Shown: positions 1 through 9,186, counted from the stretch's first letter. The stretch is 64,000 nt of DNA from Bacillota bacterium (GCA_023416585.1 JAEZHM010000032.1:1-64000), one strand, 5' to 3'. Translations and numbers: made by a program. The notes: a model not told the origin generated them from the sequence alone.

Positions 1-1634
1 GCCTGCGGGAACAGGTTGCTGGAGGCGGAATCCTTCATCAGTGTAAATGCGGTGGTCTGCGGCGCGGCCACCACTTTGCTCCTCCCGAAGATGGGCAGAA
101 TCACACGCTCCAGCGTGGTGGACTTGCCGCTGCCCGCCTCGCCGATCAGGAACAAATGTGGATATTTGATACCCGCCTTCCGCATGTGCTCCTTCAGGAA
201 GCAGCCACAGCACCAACCCAACGTTGTTACGGTCTTGGCAGGTTCATTATAGTCGAGCAGCGACTGGCCCAGGTCAACGAACCGGTCCGCCGTGATCGCC
301 GTGTGCTCAGGCAATTCGGTTTCAATAGAAGCATGCTTTTCCAGTTGCACAATATCGTCCACGGCCTCGCCGCCTGCAGCGAACGCGCCGCCTCTGCCAA
401 CGAAGATCCAACGCCCATCCCGCTCGTGCATGCCTAGCGCCTTGACGCCATATTTCACCTGCCATGTAAGCCCAGCGAGATAGCCTTTGAGCAATTCAAG
501 ATCGCCGTCGCTGCCCGTGTAGCTGAGTGAAATCGTCCGTTTGTTCAACACACCTTTGAATTTCTGGAGGTTGCCGAAATCAGTGGTCATGAAGGTTTGT
601 CGGAAGGTATCCCCATACATGGTCACGAGGTCACAGGTCATCTGTGTTTCTTCCTCGGCGATGAGCATCTCCAGCGGGTGGACGATGAAATTGGTGATCG
701 GGTAGACCTGTTCACCCTTGATGCGGTAGTAGCGCCCGTTCTGCTCAAAGATGACCGGTTCGCCCTCTGGAGAATAGGTCTGCTCGGTGCGCTCAATAGC
801 CTGCTTTATCGTCTCTGCACCATAGGTAGAACCGTCTGCATGGTGGACATTATCCCACTTCTCCCGGATCAACGCCGACTGGCGGAACAGCCTGTCCATT
901 TGTTCGGCATCCTTGCCCGTCCAGAAGGCAAGCGTACAGCATAGCGCGAGGTCAGCCTCCGACTGGCTGCCATACTTATCCTTCCAACGACCTCCCCACA
1001 GGTCAGAAAACTCGTCGCCGCTCGAAGCTGCACGGGCCTTTTCCAACACCTGCTCATCGACCAACCGTACCTGTTTTCGTGTAGCCTTGGCCGCTTTGGA
1101 CTTGCGCTTCTTTGCAACAAAAGCCTCATGAATCCACGGGAGCGCCGCCGTGCCATCGATAATCTCATCCAACGTTCCCTCCAGATGCTGCCCAGTCATG
1201 GTGAAATAGCGTCCGGTGGAATACATCTCCACTCCAGTAGTGCTGTTCTTGTTGCCCTTGCTCGGCATAGCTCCGTGATAAAAAATGTGCAAGCCGGTCC
1301 CTGAGGGCGAGATTTCCGTGTAGGACGGATGCTTACCCAAAATGGCGCGAGCTGTATCGTTGAGGGTTCCATCTGCTTCACGACAATGATCAATGTCCAC
1401 GCCGACGATACCGCATTCTTCCGTGAAGACAAAACCCAGGCCCGTGAACATGTATTTGTCGCGTGCAGCCTCGGCTTCCATCAGAGTCGCCCAAGTCAGT
1501 GGGTTGGTGGAGGATGCCTTGCGTCCGGTCTTGGGATCATAGGGAACCTTTCGAGGCTTGTCGCCCTTCGGGTCGGGCTCTAGTCGCCAGCATATCCACT
1601 GCGGCAGCGCAGTCAATTCCTTGGGAAAACTCAT
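1..1634 (-). CDS. Phage-type primase/helicase, C-terminus off the window edge
   Basis: Open reading frame read directly from the minus strand; it starts at ATG 1634 behind an AGGAGG site and has no stop before the left edge (about 544 codons seen). The N-terminus (PQWICWRLEPDPKGDKPRKV, then GIVGVDIDHC) resembles the primase-polymerase domain of NrS-1-like phage replication proteins. The C-terminal part resembles DUF927 helicase-like domains and carries a Walker A motif GEAGSGKST near residue 500. The likely role is priming and unwinding at the element's origin. Its start overlaps the stop of the upstream gene (ATGA), so the two are probably translationally coupled. The truncation is caused by the window, not by mutation. 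Family call is from motifs only. Confidence 0.82.
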   Translation of the reverse strand, partial: MSFPKELTALPQWICWRLEPDPKGDKPRKVPYDPKTGRKASSTNPLTWATLMEAEAARDKYMFTGLGFVFTEECGIVGVDIDHCREADGTLNDTARAILGKHPSYTEISPSGTGLHIFYHGAMPSKGNKNSTTGVEMYSTGRYFTMTGQHLEGTLDEIIDGTAALPWIHEAFVAKKRKSKAAKATRKQVRLVDEQVLEKARAASSGDEFSDLWGGRWKDKYGSQSEADLALCCTLAFWTGKDAEQMDRLFRQSALIREKWDNVHHADGSTYGAETIKQAIERTEQTYSPEGEPVIFEQNGRYYRIKGEQVYPITNFIVHPLEMLIAEEETQMTCDLVTMYGDTFRQTFMTTDFGNLQKFKGVLNKRTISLSYTGSDGDLELLKGYLAGLTWQVKYGVKALGMHERDGRWIFVGRGGAFAAGGEAVDDIVQLEKHASIETELPEHTAITADRFVDLGQSLLDYNEPAKTVTTLGWCCGCFLKEHMRKAGIKYPHLFLIGEAGSGKSTTLERVILPIFGRSKVVAAPQTTAFTLMKDSASSNLFPQ

Positions 1635-2062
1635 ATATTTACCTCCTGGCAATCATTTGTGAAATGGCGTACAATCATGTCGCGCCAGCGCGCTCTGTTG
1701 ATTTCGTTCTTCATGCCGTCGCTGATCGTATCGCCGAAGAACCACAACTCTCGGCACTTCGATATCAGGATCAGGCCCATGTGCAGCGCAAGCTCGCGGG
1801 TTTCATCGGTTTCCTCGCTGCCCATGAATTGCGGGAACAACAGGTGGGGTGCGACAGGCAGCGCCTTTTGCGTTAAGGCGAAAGCACAATATCGGCGGGC
1901 GTTTTGAATGTTTTGATCAACATCACCGCGATATGGGGAGCAGATATAAACCAGCGGCATGTAGCCGAGCCGCAAAGCCCGTTCTTCCCGTTCAATGTTC
2001 AGAAAAGCGGTGGCGACCGTGGGATCGTAATAGCCCTCGGCGTTTTTCATCTGTTCATTCAC
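1631..2062 (-). CDS. DUF4406-like (nucleoside deoxyribosyltransferase fold) phage protein
   Basis: A 143-residue protein. I chose the GTG at 2062 because it overlaps the polymerase stop (GTGA), and the gene itself ends in an ATGA overlap with the primase start; a longer upstream extension would lie inside the polymerase gene. The segment VYICSPYRGDVDQNIQNARR matches the N-terminal strand and nucleotide loop of DUF4406 proteins, which have a Rossmann-like nucleoside deoxyribosyltransferase fold and are frequent in phage replication blocks. Their biochemical role is unsettled; nucleotide salvage or modified-base metabolism is a guess. Position between polymerase and primase supports a replication-module gene. 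Confidence 0.75.
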   Translation of the reverse strand: MNEQMKNAEGYYDPTVATAFLNIEREERALRLGYMPLVYICSPYRGDVDQNIQNARRYCAFALTQKALPVAPHLLFPQFMGSEETDETRELALHMGLILISKCRELWFFGDTISDGMKNEINRARWRDMIVRHFTNDCQEVNI

Positions 2063-3981
2063 GGTTCCATTTCCTCCATGTGTCCAAAATCGGTGCCATA
2101 GGCAGCCTCGGCCACAATCGGCACATCCATTTCCGGGAAGGGTTGCGCGTCCATGCACTCACGGATGAAAGCCACAGCATCATGAAGCCGATCGGCAGGC
2201 AGCTCGAACACCAGCTCATCGTGGATTTGCAGCAGCGGTTTTAGCCACGGGCGCTCCGGCAGCTTTTCCACCAAGCGGCCCAACGCCAGCTTGAGGATGT
2301 CAGCGGCAGTGCCCTGTATCGGAGTGTTCAAGGCGCAACGCTCCGCAAAGCTCCGGCGACCCCAGTCTTGCGAGCGAATGCCCGGCAGGTAACGCCGCCT
2401 TCCAAGGAAGGTCTGCGTGTATTGGCGGACAGTAGCCGCCTTCTTCGCCTGCTCCTGCCAGCGGGCCAGATTGGGATAACCAGCTTTCAGATTACGAATG
2501 ATGCAATCACAATCCTCAAGCGACGACGTAAGCCCTGCTTTGAATTTCAGCGTGCGCTGGAGACCACGCGCGAAAAGGCCATAGAACACACCGAAATTGA
2601 CGTTCTTGGCAGTTGTCCGGCGCTCTTTGTAGTCAGGTGCAATCTTGTCCACCGCCTGCGCGTAGGGAATGCCGAAAATAACGCCGGTGGTCTGCGCATG
2701 GATATCTCCGCCAAATCGGTAGGTTTCCAGCATCTTCTCGTCCCGACAGTAGAACGCACCGACACGCAGCTCAATCTGGCTAAAATCACAGGAGATCAGC
2801 ACATGGCCCTCCGGCGCGATGATGAAGGAGCGGATGCCCACTGGGTCATTGGTCTTGCGCGGGCAATTTTGCATGTTGGGATTACGCGCAGCGAAGCGCC
2901 CGGTTTCCGTCGCCAATGGGAGGAGGTCGGGATGAATACGTCCGGTCGCCGGGTTCACGAAGCGTAAATAACCGTCGATGTACGTTGTTTTGAGCTTCGA
3001 CCATTTGCGGTATGCTTGCACCAACTCAAACAGCGGCACCAATTCCGGACGGTGCTCAATGCACCATTCTGCAAGCATCACCATCACCTGATCATCGGCG
3101 GCTTCGGCGTTCTTCTCTGTCGTTTTCATAACTGGTAGACCAAGGGCTTTGAAAAGGTAGTCCTTGAATGCCTGCGTCCCCGCGTTAGCGCCGATGTCCA
3201 CGTCGCCAATCATGCTGCGGATTTTGTCTTGTATGTCGATCAACCGGGCCGCACATTCGCCCTGCTTACGGATCATGGCTTCCTCGTCCATAAGCAGTCC
3301 GTTATACTTCATCAAGCCGCAATAGACCGCCGTGGGAGATTCCACCTGCTCCACGATAAAGCGATGTTTGGGAAGGAAAGCGCCGAACCACTGATTGAAC
3401 CGATGATATAGCCGAAGTGCATAATCGGCATCGGCGCAGGCGTAGCGGATGGTTTCGGAATTGCAGGAATCAAGCTCGTCGAAGAATTTGCCCTCCGTCA
3501 CATCCTCGAAAGTAGGAAGCTCGTCGCCAAACAGTTCCGGTACCAGTTTCTTGAGACCGCTGTCGGACAGGCCGCGAAAATCGTACGTGCTCTTGAGCGT
3601 CATCTGAGCGGCGGCTATGGTGTCATAGCACGGCGGCTGGAGGACGATGCTCTGTGCGTATAAGAACATGCTCTCGAAGGCAAGATTGTGGGCTACCTTG
3701 ATGACACCCGGATTCACCCATAAGGCGTCGCGCAGAAAGAGGATCACCTGCTCGGGGTCGACATTGCCGCCGCCAAGATGCCGGAGAGGCACATATATGG
3801 CGCTGCCCTCTGCAACAGAGAGAGAAATGCCCACAATAAAGGCACGGTGCGCGTCCAGCGCGGCCTTGGGATCATTTCGATATTGAAGTAGCGGAGCCGT
3901 TTCAAAGTCAAAGGCAACAACCGGCGCACCTTGAAGATAAGCTTCAATGGCATGCGGGTCCGTTTCCATTCGATAACTCAT
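2059..3981 (-). CDS. Family A DNA polymerase (phage type, exonuclease-polymerase)
   Basis: A 640-residue replicative polymerase. The N-terminal DEDD 3'-5' exonuclease begins with VVAFDFETAPLL near residue 21. The polymerase domain shows motif A DFSQIELRVG (about residue 399), motif B RRTTAKNVNFGVFYG (about 455) and motif C QIHDELVFELP (about 583), so all three catalytic motifs are intact. The 5'-3' exonuclease of cellular PolA is absent, and length and layout match phage polymerases of Gram-positive temperate phages. The start has an AAAGGAG site. It lies in a tight minus-strand operon with the zinc protein upstream and the DUF4406 protein downstream. It should synthesise element DNA, with the neighbouring primase supplying primers. 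Confidence 0.95.
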   Translation of the reverse strand: MSYRMETDPHAIEAYLQGAPVVAFDFETAPLLQYRNDPKAALDAHRAFIVGISLSVAEGSAIYVPLRHLGGGNVDPEQVILFLRDALWVNPGVIKVAHNLAFESMFLYAQSIVLQPPCYDTIAAAQMTLKSTYDFRGLSDSGLKKLVPELFGDELPTFEDVTEGKFFDELDSCNSETIRYACADADYALRLYHRFNQWFGAFLPKHRFIVEQVESPTAVYCGLMKYNGLLMDEEAMIRKQGECAARLIDIQDKIRSMIGDVDIGANAGTQAFKDYLFKALGLPVMKTTEKNAEAADDQVMVMLAEWCIEHRPELVPLFELVQAYRKWSKLKTTYIDGYLRFVNPATGRIHPDLLPLATETGRFAARNPNMQNCPRKTNDPVGIRSFIIAPEGHVLISCDFSQIELRVGAFYCRDEKMLETYRFGGDIHAQTTGVIFGIPYAQAVDKIAPDYKERRTTAKNVNFGVFYGLFARGLQRTLKFKAGLTSSLEDCDCIIRNLKAGYPNLARWQEQAKKAATVRQYTQTFLGRRRYLPGIRSQDWGRRSFAERCALNTPIQGTAADILKLALGRLVEKLPERPWLKPLLQIHDELVFELPADRLHDAVAFIRECMDAQPFPEMDVPIVAEAAYGTDFGHMEEMEP

Positions 3982-4040
3982 TTGTCATCACTCCTTTCGG
4001 AAGGCCGGAGGGCAGTAAAGCCACCCTCCGGCGCTTTGCT

Positions 4041-4796
4041 TTAGCTCAGGGGCTGGATAACAGGCTCGTTCCCCATGATCTCGCCGGTCTCTGGATCAAT
4101 GGCTTCCGCAGAGGCAGGCTCTTCTTCGTATCCGACGCGGGTGGCGAACTGCTTCACCTGCTCTGCCATTGAGAGGATCAGGGGAAGCTCCACATCGGTA
4201 AGCACACGATCCACCGCGAATTGAGCCTGCGAATACGCAATACCGCCTACGTTCGTCGCCTTCTTGAGGGAGAAACGTGTCACCACGGAGCAAGATTTCC
4301 TTCCCTTGCCCAGCAGCCGTTTTATGTACACGCTGAACTCCTTCATGGAACCGGTTGGCAGCGTCAGAATCAGCGGGATCATCTCGCCCTCGCGCAAGAT
4401 GAAGATGCGGCGCTTGTTCTTGCATGCCTTGCCGCCGTTATCGCCACTCCCGAACTGGTTGAGCGGGCAGCGTTCGCAAGTTCCACCTGGATCGCCAACA
4501 CCGGTTACACCTTCGTAGCTTCCGCAATCCGGGGGATTGTTGCCACCGGTGAACCGCTCCTTGTAGTAGGAGAACAGCGGATGGTGAAACAGGATCACGC
4601 CGCTGAACTCCTTCACAGTATCTGTCTCACCGGGCAGCGCGCCTGGTACCTCGAACACGGTGCCGCCAGCGGCAGGGATCATCACCCGGTCGAAAGTAAT
4701 GTTCATGCCGACCATTTCCTCGGACAGCGCATCGGCCAAATTGAAGCCTTCCAAAGCGGTATAGCTATTGATGGTGGAAATCTCTTTATTGATCAT
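4041..4796 (-). CDS. Phage replication-module zinc-binding protein
   Basis: A 251-residue protein. The start is the ATG at 4796, which has GGAGG at good spacing; the ORF extends 21 codons further without a ribosome site. A cysteine-rich segment (CGSYEGVTG, then CERCPLNQF, then CKNKRR) near residues 100-130 could bind one zinc ion. The rest is predicted beta-rich with no catalytic motif I can name. Genes of this kind sit next to polymerase and SNF2 helicase genes in clostridial prophages, so a single-strand DNA binding or primosome accessory role is plausible but is inference. The C-terminus is acidic (about 25 residues ending EPVIQPLS), a feature also seen in many single-strand binding proteins. 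Confidence 0.7.
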   Translation of the reverse strand: MINKEISTINSYTALEGFNLADALSEEMVGMNITFDRVMIPAAGGTVFEVPGALPGETDTVKEFSGVILFHHPLFSYYKERFTGGNNPPDCGSYEGVTGVGDPGGTCERCPLNQFGSGDNGGKACKNKRRIFILREGEMIPLILTLPTGSMKEFSVYIKRLLGKGRKSCSVVTRFSLKKATNVGGIAYSQAQFAVDRVLTDVELPLILSMAEQVKQFATRVGYEEEPASAEAIDPETGEIMGNEPVIQPLS

Positions 4797-4818
4797 TTTT
4801 ATATCCTCCATTTGTTGT

Positions 4819-5235
4819 TTATCGGGCTGCTTTACGCACGCCCACTGTTGTTTTCTCAAATACGTTCACTAGGCCATCCAGCCATGCGGGAAGTTGGTCC
4901 CCACTCTCGGCTATTTGCTCCTTCACGAAGGCAGAGAGCGAATTCGCGTTGACGGTTTCATAAATCATGTCACCGAAGCCCTCGTTGCGGAGCGCGGCGA
5001 ACAGCTCGTCCCTCATACCCTCCGTGGCGGAAGCGCGAGTCTTATTGGTGAGGCAGAACATAGTGCCTGCGCGGGTGAAATTCTGCATCTCGGTTTCCGC
5101 CATCATGGTGGACAGGTGATAGTCCACGTTGTCGATCTCCATGTTCACTTGCTTGAGCTCGGTCTCCAGCGCATCCTTACGATCACGAAGAGCTTTCAGC
5201 TCGTCGGCCAAATCAAAAAGTCGGTTGTTTTCCAT
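4819..5235 (-). CDS. Small phage protein with N-terminal coiled coil
   Basis: A 138-residue protein starting behind AGGAGGAAAG. Residues about 5-40 are heptad-rich and charged (LADELKALRDRKDALETELK), predicting a coiled coil, followed by a globular part with ATEGMRDELFAALRNEGFGD. No catalytic motif is visible and I do not recognise a named domain. It lies 11 bp after the helicase reading frame and 22 bp before the zinc-protein gene, so it belongs to the replication operon. Similar short coiled-coil proteins accompany polymerase modules in Firmicutes phages. Function unknown. Confidence 0.7.
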   Translation of the reverse strand: MENNRLFDLADELKALRDRKDALETELKQVNMEIDNVDYHLSTMMAETEMQNFTRAGTMFCLTNKTRASATEGMRDELFAALRNEGFGDMIYETVNANSLSAFVKEQIAESGDQLPAWLDGLVNVFEKTTVGVRKAAR

Positions 5236-5246
5236 CTTTCCTCCTG

Positions 5247-6731
5247 CTATGTGGTGAAGGGGTTGCGCCCGGCCCGGTAATCATCCACCAGCGCCTTTGC
5301 GAGATTGGCTTTGTCCCTAAGCGCCTGGAGTACCTTTTCGTCCACCGTCCCCTTGGCAATGAGGTGAATGTAGGTACAGGGCTGCCGCTGGCCGACGCGA
5401 TGGATACGAGCACGGGTCTGTTCGTAGTTGCTCATGGAGTAATCCATTGAGTAAAAAACCATGGTGCTGGCGGCGGTGAGCGTGATGCCCAGGCCGGCTG
5501 TTGCTATCTGGCCGATGAACACAGTCACACCAAGATCATTCTGGAAAGCTGTTACCTGCGCATCCCGGTCCTTGATCTCGCCAGAAATCTGCGCGAACCG
5601 GATGCTTTTCTTAGTGAGCAGTTTCCCGATGGCGTGGATTTCTGGGACGAAACGGGCGATGACCACCAGCTTCTTACCGTCCTGCTCTGCACTTTCGATG
5701 ATATCGGAGAGCGCGTCCAGCTTGGCCGATGAAACCTGCTCTGTGGTTGCGGACTCATCGCCGCCGAGGAATCCACCTGTGAGCTGCGATAGCCGTAGTA
5801 GCCGGGTCAGCACATTGGTGACGGTCACGGTATCGCCTGCCAGTTCTGCGTAGCTATCTTTGACAAGCTGGCGATAGGTTCGCATAGCGGCAGGCTCAAG
5901 CTCCACGCGCTGAACGATATCTGTGGTATCGGGAAGGTCCAAGCATTCTGCCTTGGTAGCGCGAAATGCAATGGAATGCAGCCGTTCGGTGAACTCCGTT
6001 TCCATCGACCGCTTCATGACCGGGGTGTGATTACCATAGCCTGTCATGTCAAAGAACCGGTTACGGAAAAGGTAGAAGCTCTGCCCGTACACGCTCGGAT
6101 CGGCAAATTTGTACTGGCTGAATACGTCAACCGGCTTGTTGGTAATGACGGTGCCGGTGAGCAGCAGACGATACTTTGCCTTAGCGCCCAGCCGGTGTAG
6201 GGCTTTCGAGGCAGCGATGTTATGTGTTTTGATCTTGTGGCCTTCGTCACAAACGATCATGTCTGGTTTCCATTTTGCAAGCTCCGATTCCAAACGCCAC
6301 GCGCTTTCATAATTCACCACAAGCACCTGGAGTGCAGAGCCGTTCATGTGCCGGATGGTATCGACCTTTCGGGTGGTGGTTCCCTCAAGCACAACGAGGT
6401 TGTAGTCGTAGTCGGCGAATTTCTGGAACTCGTCTGCCCATACACCCAGGATAGAAAGCGGTGCGACAATCAGCAGGCGCTGGATGCGCCTTTGTTGCCA
6501 TAAAGTGCCGATGATAGCAATCGAGGTGATCGTTTTTCCAGTGCCATTTAACCCATCTCCATAAGGAGGGCTGCGCCCTTACCCGTGGAAACGTTCATCT
6601 GCATCACCTCCCAGGCTTTCTGCACCTTTATCCAGTTCATCAAAAAGTCCAAGAACAAAGAGGTACGCCATGATCTGGTGCTCATAGAGTTGCGCCCGTA
6701 CCGGGGGAACAGGGGTTTTGTTTGTGCTCAT
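5247..6731 (-). pseudogene. SNF2-type DEAD-like helicase, disrupted at Walker A
   Basis: Residues encoded from about 6555 down to 5247 give a normal SNF2 core: GKTITSIAI, LLIVAPLSILGVW, the DEGH box (MIVCDEGHKIKTHN), LLLTGTVITNK and the C-terminal motif ARIHRVGQRQ. The N-terminal part (ATG 6731, QLYEHQIMAYLFVLGLFDEL) is in the same frame. Between them the conserved block KGAALLMEMG lies in a different frame (about 6552-6630), and the shared frame is stopped by TAA at 6579-6581. Removing eight bases (TTAAATGG on the minus strand, about 6543-6550) restores the family motif LLMEMGTGKT; a one-base shift is also needed upstream. The two indels sum to nine bases but the stop lies between them. This is either a pseudogene or assembly error. 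The intact C-terminal part could start at GTG 6392, without a P-loop. Confidence 0.75.
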
Positions 6732-6733
6732 AG

Positions 6734-6922
6734 CTATGACGCCTCCGCTTGCTCGACTATATTCACCGAGTCCACGGAACCGCCTGGCATGAGTACTACG
6801 ACGCTGTGCCGCTTCCCGAAAAGCAACCGCCACAACCATGTGGACAACGGCCGAGTGCGGCACTCCAGGATCGGTCCGGTGGGATCGCGGCCTTTAAGGT
6901 CGATTCGTATGCTGTGTCTCAT
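6734..6922 (-). CDS. Small phage protein upstream of the helicase
   Basis: A 62-residue protein starting at ATG 6922 behind an AAAGGA-like site; its stop is 3 bp from the helicase start at 6731. Composition is basic and aromatic in the middle (STWLWRLLFGKRHSVVVLMP). I do not recognise the family. The spacing to the flanking genes and the ribosome site support a real gene of the replication operon. It has no transmembrane segment clear enough to call. Function unknown. Confidence 0.55.
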   Translation of the reverse strand: MRHSIRIDLKGRDPTGPILECRTRPLSTWLWRLLFGKRHSVVVLMPGGSVDSVNIVEQAEAS

Positions 6923-7001
6923 ATGGGATTCCGTCCTTTCCGGAGGGCGGATTTTGGTCCCTCCACCTACCGGCCTCGAAAAAGGCGGAATATAAGGTCG
7001 G

Positions 7002-7397
7002 TTAGAAAATTTCTTTCAGTTTTTTTATAGTGGTAGCCAACTGTTGCGAAATCGCAGACTGGGAAACTCCTGTCTGCTTGGCATATCCGCTTACAGATAT
7101 GCCACTCCAGAAAATTGCCCGGAGCAATGCCTGTTGCTTCGGAGTAAGCTGCCCAATGGCTCGAAGGAGGCGTTCCGCGTCAGGTTCGCCTGCAAACAAG
7201 GCTTGATAACCATCATCCTCGACCATCAGCCAGTCCGCGCCAGTTTCCTTACCAAAATCCAGCTGCACATGCCGCCTTGTGTTGGCATGGTCGTTGTTGT
7301 ATTCCAGCCGATCCTCATTTTTCAGTAGTGCTTCTAATTCCGCCGACACCTCGATTCCAACGGATTCTCCCGAAGCAAACCTGTACGTGTACTTCAT
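7002..7397 (-). CDS. Sigma-70 region 4-like phage regulator
   Basis: A 131-residue protein. The ATG at 7397 has AAAGGAGC upstream; the longer ORF form has no ribosome site and would run through a terminator hairpin. The C-terminal 60 residues (LTPKQQALLRAIFWSGISVS, then GVSQSAISQQLATTIKKLKE) form a helix-turn-helix like sigma region 4. The N-terminal half (residues 1-70) is beta-like and unrelated to sigma region 2, so it is probably a transcription regulator, not a full sigma factor. Such proteins are common at the head or tail of clostridial prophage replication operons and may control late genes (inference). It is the first gene of the leftward operon seen here. Confidence 0.7.
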   Translation of the reverse strand: MKYTYRFASGESVGIEVSAELEALLKNEDRLEYNNDHANTRRHVQLDFGKETGADWLMVEDDGYQALFAGEPDAERLLRAIGQLTPKQQALLRAIFWSGISVSGYAKQTGVSQSAISQQLATTIKKLKEIF

Positions 7398-7442
7398 CCG
7401 GCTCTGCTCCTTTCGTGTGTGGAGCAAAGCCGTCAGGCTGAC

Positions 7443-7480
7443 AAAAAACCGGAGTAAGCCTATTACGGCTTTACTCCGGT
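7443..7480 (-). terminator. Intrinsic terminator in the leader of the leftward operon
   Basis: The arms ACCGGAGTAA-GCC and GGC-TTTACTCCGGT form a 13-bp stem with one bulge and a 6-nt loop, followed on the minus strand by TTTTTTG. It lies about 50 bp upstream of the sigma-like gene start, so it either ends transcripts entering from 7620-9122 or attenuates the replication operon. Confidence 0.7.
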
Positions 7481-7489
7481 CTGGTGTAG

Positions 7490-7619
7490 CTACATGAACC
7501 CCCGGTTCATGGCCCAAAGTGACTCAGTCAGCAAAACGATCGCCTTCCCGGCCATGCGGCCATAATGGGTGATATCGCATGTGCGGATAAGGTCTTTGGT
7601 ATTAAGTTTTTAGATGTTC
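7490..7619 (-). other. Short gap with a possible ORF remnant
   Basis: Minus-strand frame open from about 7609 to the TAG at 7490-7492. It reads ITHYGRMAGKAIVLLTESLW and looks protein-like, but has no convincing ribosome site and only 21 codons from its ATG (7555). It may be the remnant of a larger gene. Nothing else is seen in this gap. Confidence 0.25.
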
Positions 7620-7829
7620 CTATTTACCCACACAGTCGCACAAATCGCGCGGCTCTCGGCGGGAAGATTTCTTTAGTGCTGTACCCCGGGTTACTGTCAT
7701 TGCTAATGCGTCTACTTTGATAAAGTGGCCGCACTCATGACAGCGACAGGAGAAATGTACTTTTCCGCGACCATCGACAACAACTGTTCCCTTTTGGCAC
7801 CATGGACATATAAGGTGTTTGGTCCCCAT
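7620..7829 (-). CDS. Small zinc-ribbon protein
   Basis: A 69-residue protein starting at ATG 7829 behind CGGAGGAAAAAGG. Four to five cysteines in a CPWC...CRCHECGH arrangement (residues 8-35) predict one zinc ribbon; the basic C-terminal tail (LKKSSRREPRDLCDCVGK) could contact nucleic acid. It sits 52 bp downstream of dinB on the same strand and may be co-transcribed with it. Proteins of this size and Cys pattern are common accessory genes in clostridial prophages; function is not known. Confidence 0.65.
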   Translation of the reverse strand: MGTKHLICPWCQKGTVVVDGRGKVHFSCRCHECGHFIKVDALAMTVTRGTALKKSSRREPRDLCDCVGK

Positions 7830-7880
7830 TGTTTCCTTTTTCCTCCGTAACAGCCAGAATTGAAACGAGCTCCTTTTCCT

Positions 7881-9122
7881 TTATTGATACATCATACCGG
7901 GCATTGTAACCTCATGGCGACCGTCTCCCGGCATATGCAGGTCACCCATGAGGGAAGCAGCATAAATGGCACGGTTTCCGAACCGTCCGCGTATTTCGTC
8001 AATCACATCCTCTACCTTTTGCAGGCGAGCACGGGCTGCCTCATCCCCAAACATATCAAGCTGTAAAGGCCGGTCGCGTGGAATCAGGTTGATCCCTCGG
8101 ACAGTAACGGATCTGACCGTATTGCTCCAACGATACCGGCGCTCAAATAGAATCCGGGCGGCCTGCGCAATTTCAAGAGGGCTCTGACTGGGGTAGGATA
8201 ACTGCATCTGGAATTGCTCTGAGCTTAGGTCATTGCCTCGAACCGACAACTGTACACCTTGAGCTGCCAATCCATGAACGCGCAACCTGTGCCCAATATC
8301 CTGTGAAAGCTCCAACATGACCTTCCATACATCCTCATTACTCTGTAGGTCGCAGGTACAGGTAATGCCATGACCAACAGATTTGATCGGCGATGCATAC
8401 TCGGTATACATGATGCGGGACATATCCAATCCATTGGCGAATGTCCAGAGCCCCATGCCATTCTTGCCGAACCAGTTGAGTAGGTATTCCGGTTCTAGTT
8501 TTGCAAGGTCACCTATGGTGAAGACCGCCCTATCCACAAGCTTTTTGGTCGTTGCTCTGCCAACGAACAGAAGCTCCGAAACCGGGAGCGGCCAAATCCG
8601 CTCTCTCCAATTGTTTTCGTCTAAAACGGTAACGGCGTCCGGCTTTTTCATGTCCGAGCCAAGTTTTGCGAAAATCTTGTTAAAGGAAACACCGATGGAT
8701 ACAGAAAGACCTAGCTCATCCTTCACTGTCTGCCTGATCTCATCGGCGATATTCTCACCTGAACCATAGAGGAGACGGCAAGAGGTGACATCCAACCAGC
8801 ATTCATCCATACCGTACGGTTCGACGAGATCGGTATATCGAAGGTAGATTGCACGCAGCAGCTTGGAGAATTTGACATACTGCTCATACTGAGGTGGGAC
8901 GACGATCAGACCGGGGCACGCTTGTCTCGCTTCCCAATTAGCCTGGCCAGTTTTCACACCTGCTTTTTTTGCCTTCTCACTTTTGGCCAGTACAATACCG
9001 TGTCTATTCTCCGTGCTGCCGCATACAGCCACGGCTTTCCCTCGCAAAGATGGATTGAGCATCATCTCCACAGAAGCATAAAATGCGTTCGCATCACTAT
9101 GCAAAATCACCCGCTCGTACAT
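7881..9122 (-). CDS. dinB: DNA polymerase IV, Y-family translesion polymerase (copy 1)
   Basis: A 413-residue protein with the Y-family N-terminal motif ILHSDANAFYASVE, catalytic YGMDECWLDV (residues about 100-110), GVSFNKIFAKLGSDMKKPD and the little-finger domain ending in LQLDMFGDEAARAR. It should bypass replication-blocking lesions at low fidelity. Start ATG 9122 has GGAGGTG. The C-terminal LDMFG could serve as a beta-clamp binding peptide. It is divergent from the XRE-S24 repressor at 9405, as in SOS-linked cassettes of mobile elements. A second, clearly related but distinct copy lies at 59395-60633, next to a chromosomal SOS gene. This copy probably belongs to the integrated element. Confidence 0.93.
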   Translation of the reverse strand: MYERVILHSDANAFYASVEMMLNPSLRGKAVAVCGSTENRHGIVLAKSEKAKKAGVKTGQANWEARQACPGLIVVPPQYEQYVKFSKLLRAIYLRYTDLVEPYGMDECWLDVTSCRLLYGSGENIADEIRQTVKDELGLSVSIGVSFNKIFAKLGSDMKKPDAVTVLDENNWRERIWPLPVSELLFVGRATTKKLVDRAVFTIGDLAKLEPEYLLNWFGKNGMGLWTFANGLDMSRIMYTEYASPIKSVGHGITCTCDLQSNEDVWKVMLELSQDIGHRLRVHGLAAQGVQLSVRGNDLSSEQFQMQLSYPSQSPLEIAQAARILFERRYRWSNTVRSVTVRGINLIPRDRPLQLDMFGDEAARARLQKVEDVIDEIRGRFGNRAIYAASLMGDLHMPGDGRHEVTMPGMMYQ

Positions 9123-9186
9123 AAGAACACCTCCATCTTTGCTGCCACTCGGTTATTGTTTTATCAACTCTTCATGAAGCACCACT

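Noticed and set aside
597..944. Plus-strand ORF of 115 codons opposite the primase
   Set aside because: It lies wholly antisense to the continuous primase frame, has no ribosome site and no recognisable motif.
2368..2967. Plus-strand ORF of 199 codons
   Set aside because: Antisense to the polymerase gene, whose catalytic motifs are intact in the other frame; a GC-driven shadow.
4221..4952. Plus-strand ORF of 243 codons
   Set aside because: It spans antisense across two well-supported minus-strand genes and lacks a ribosome site.
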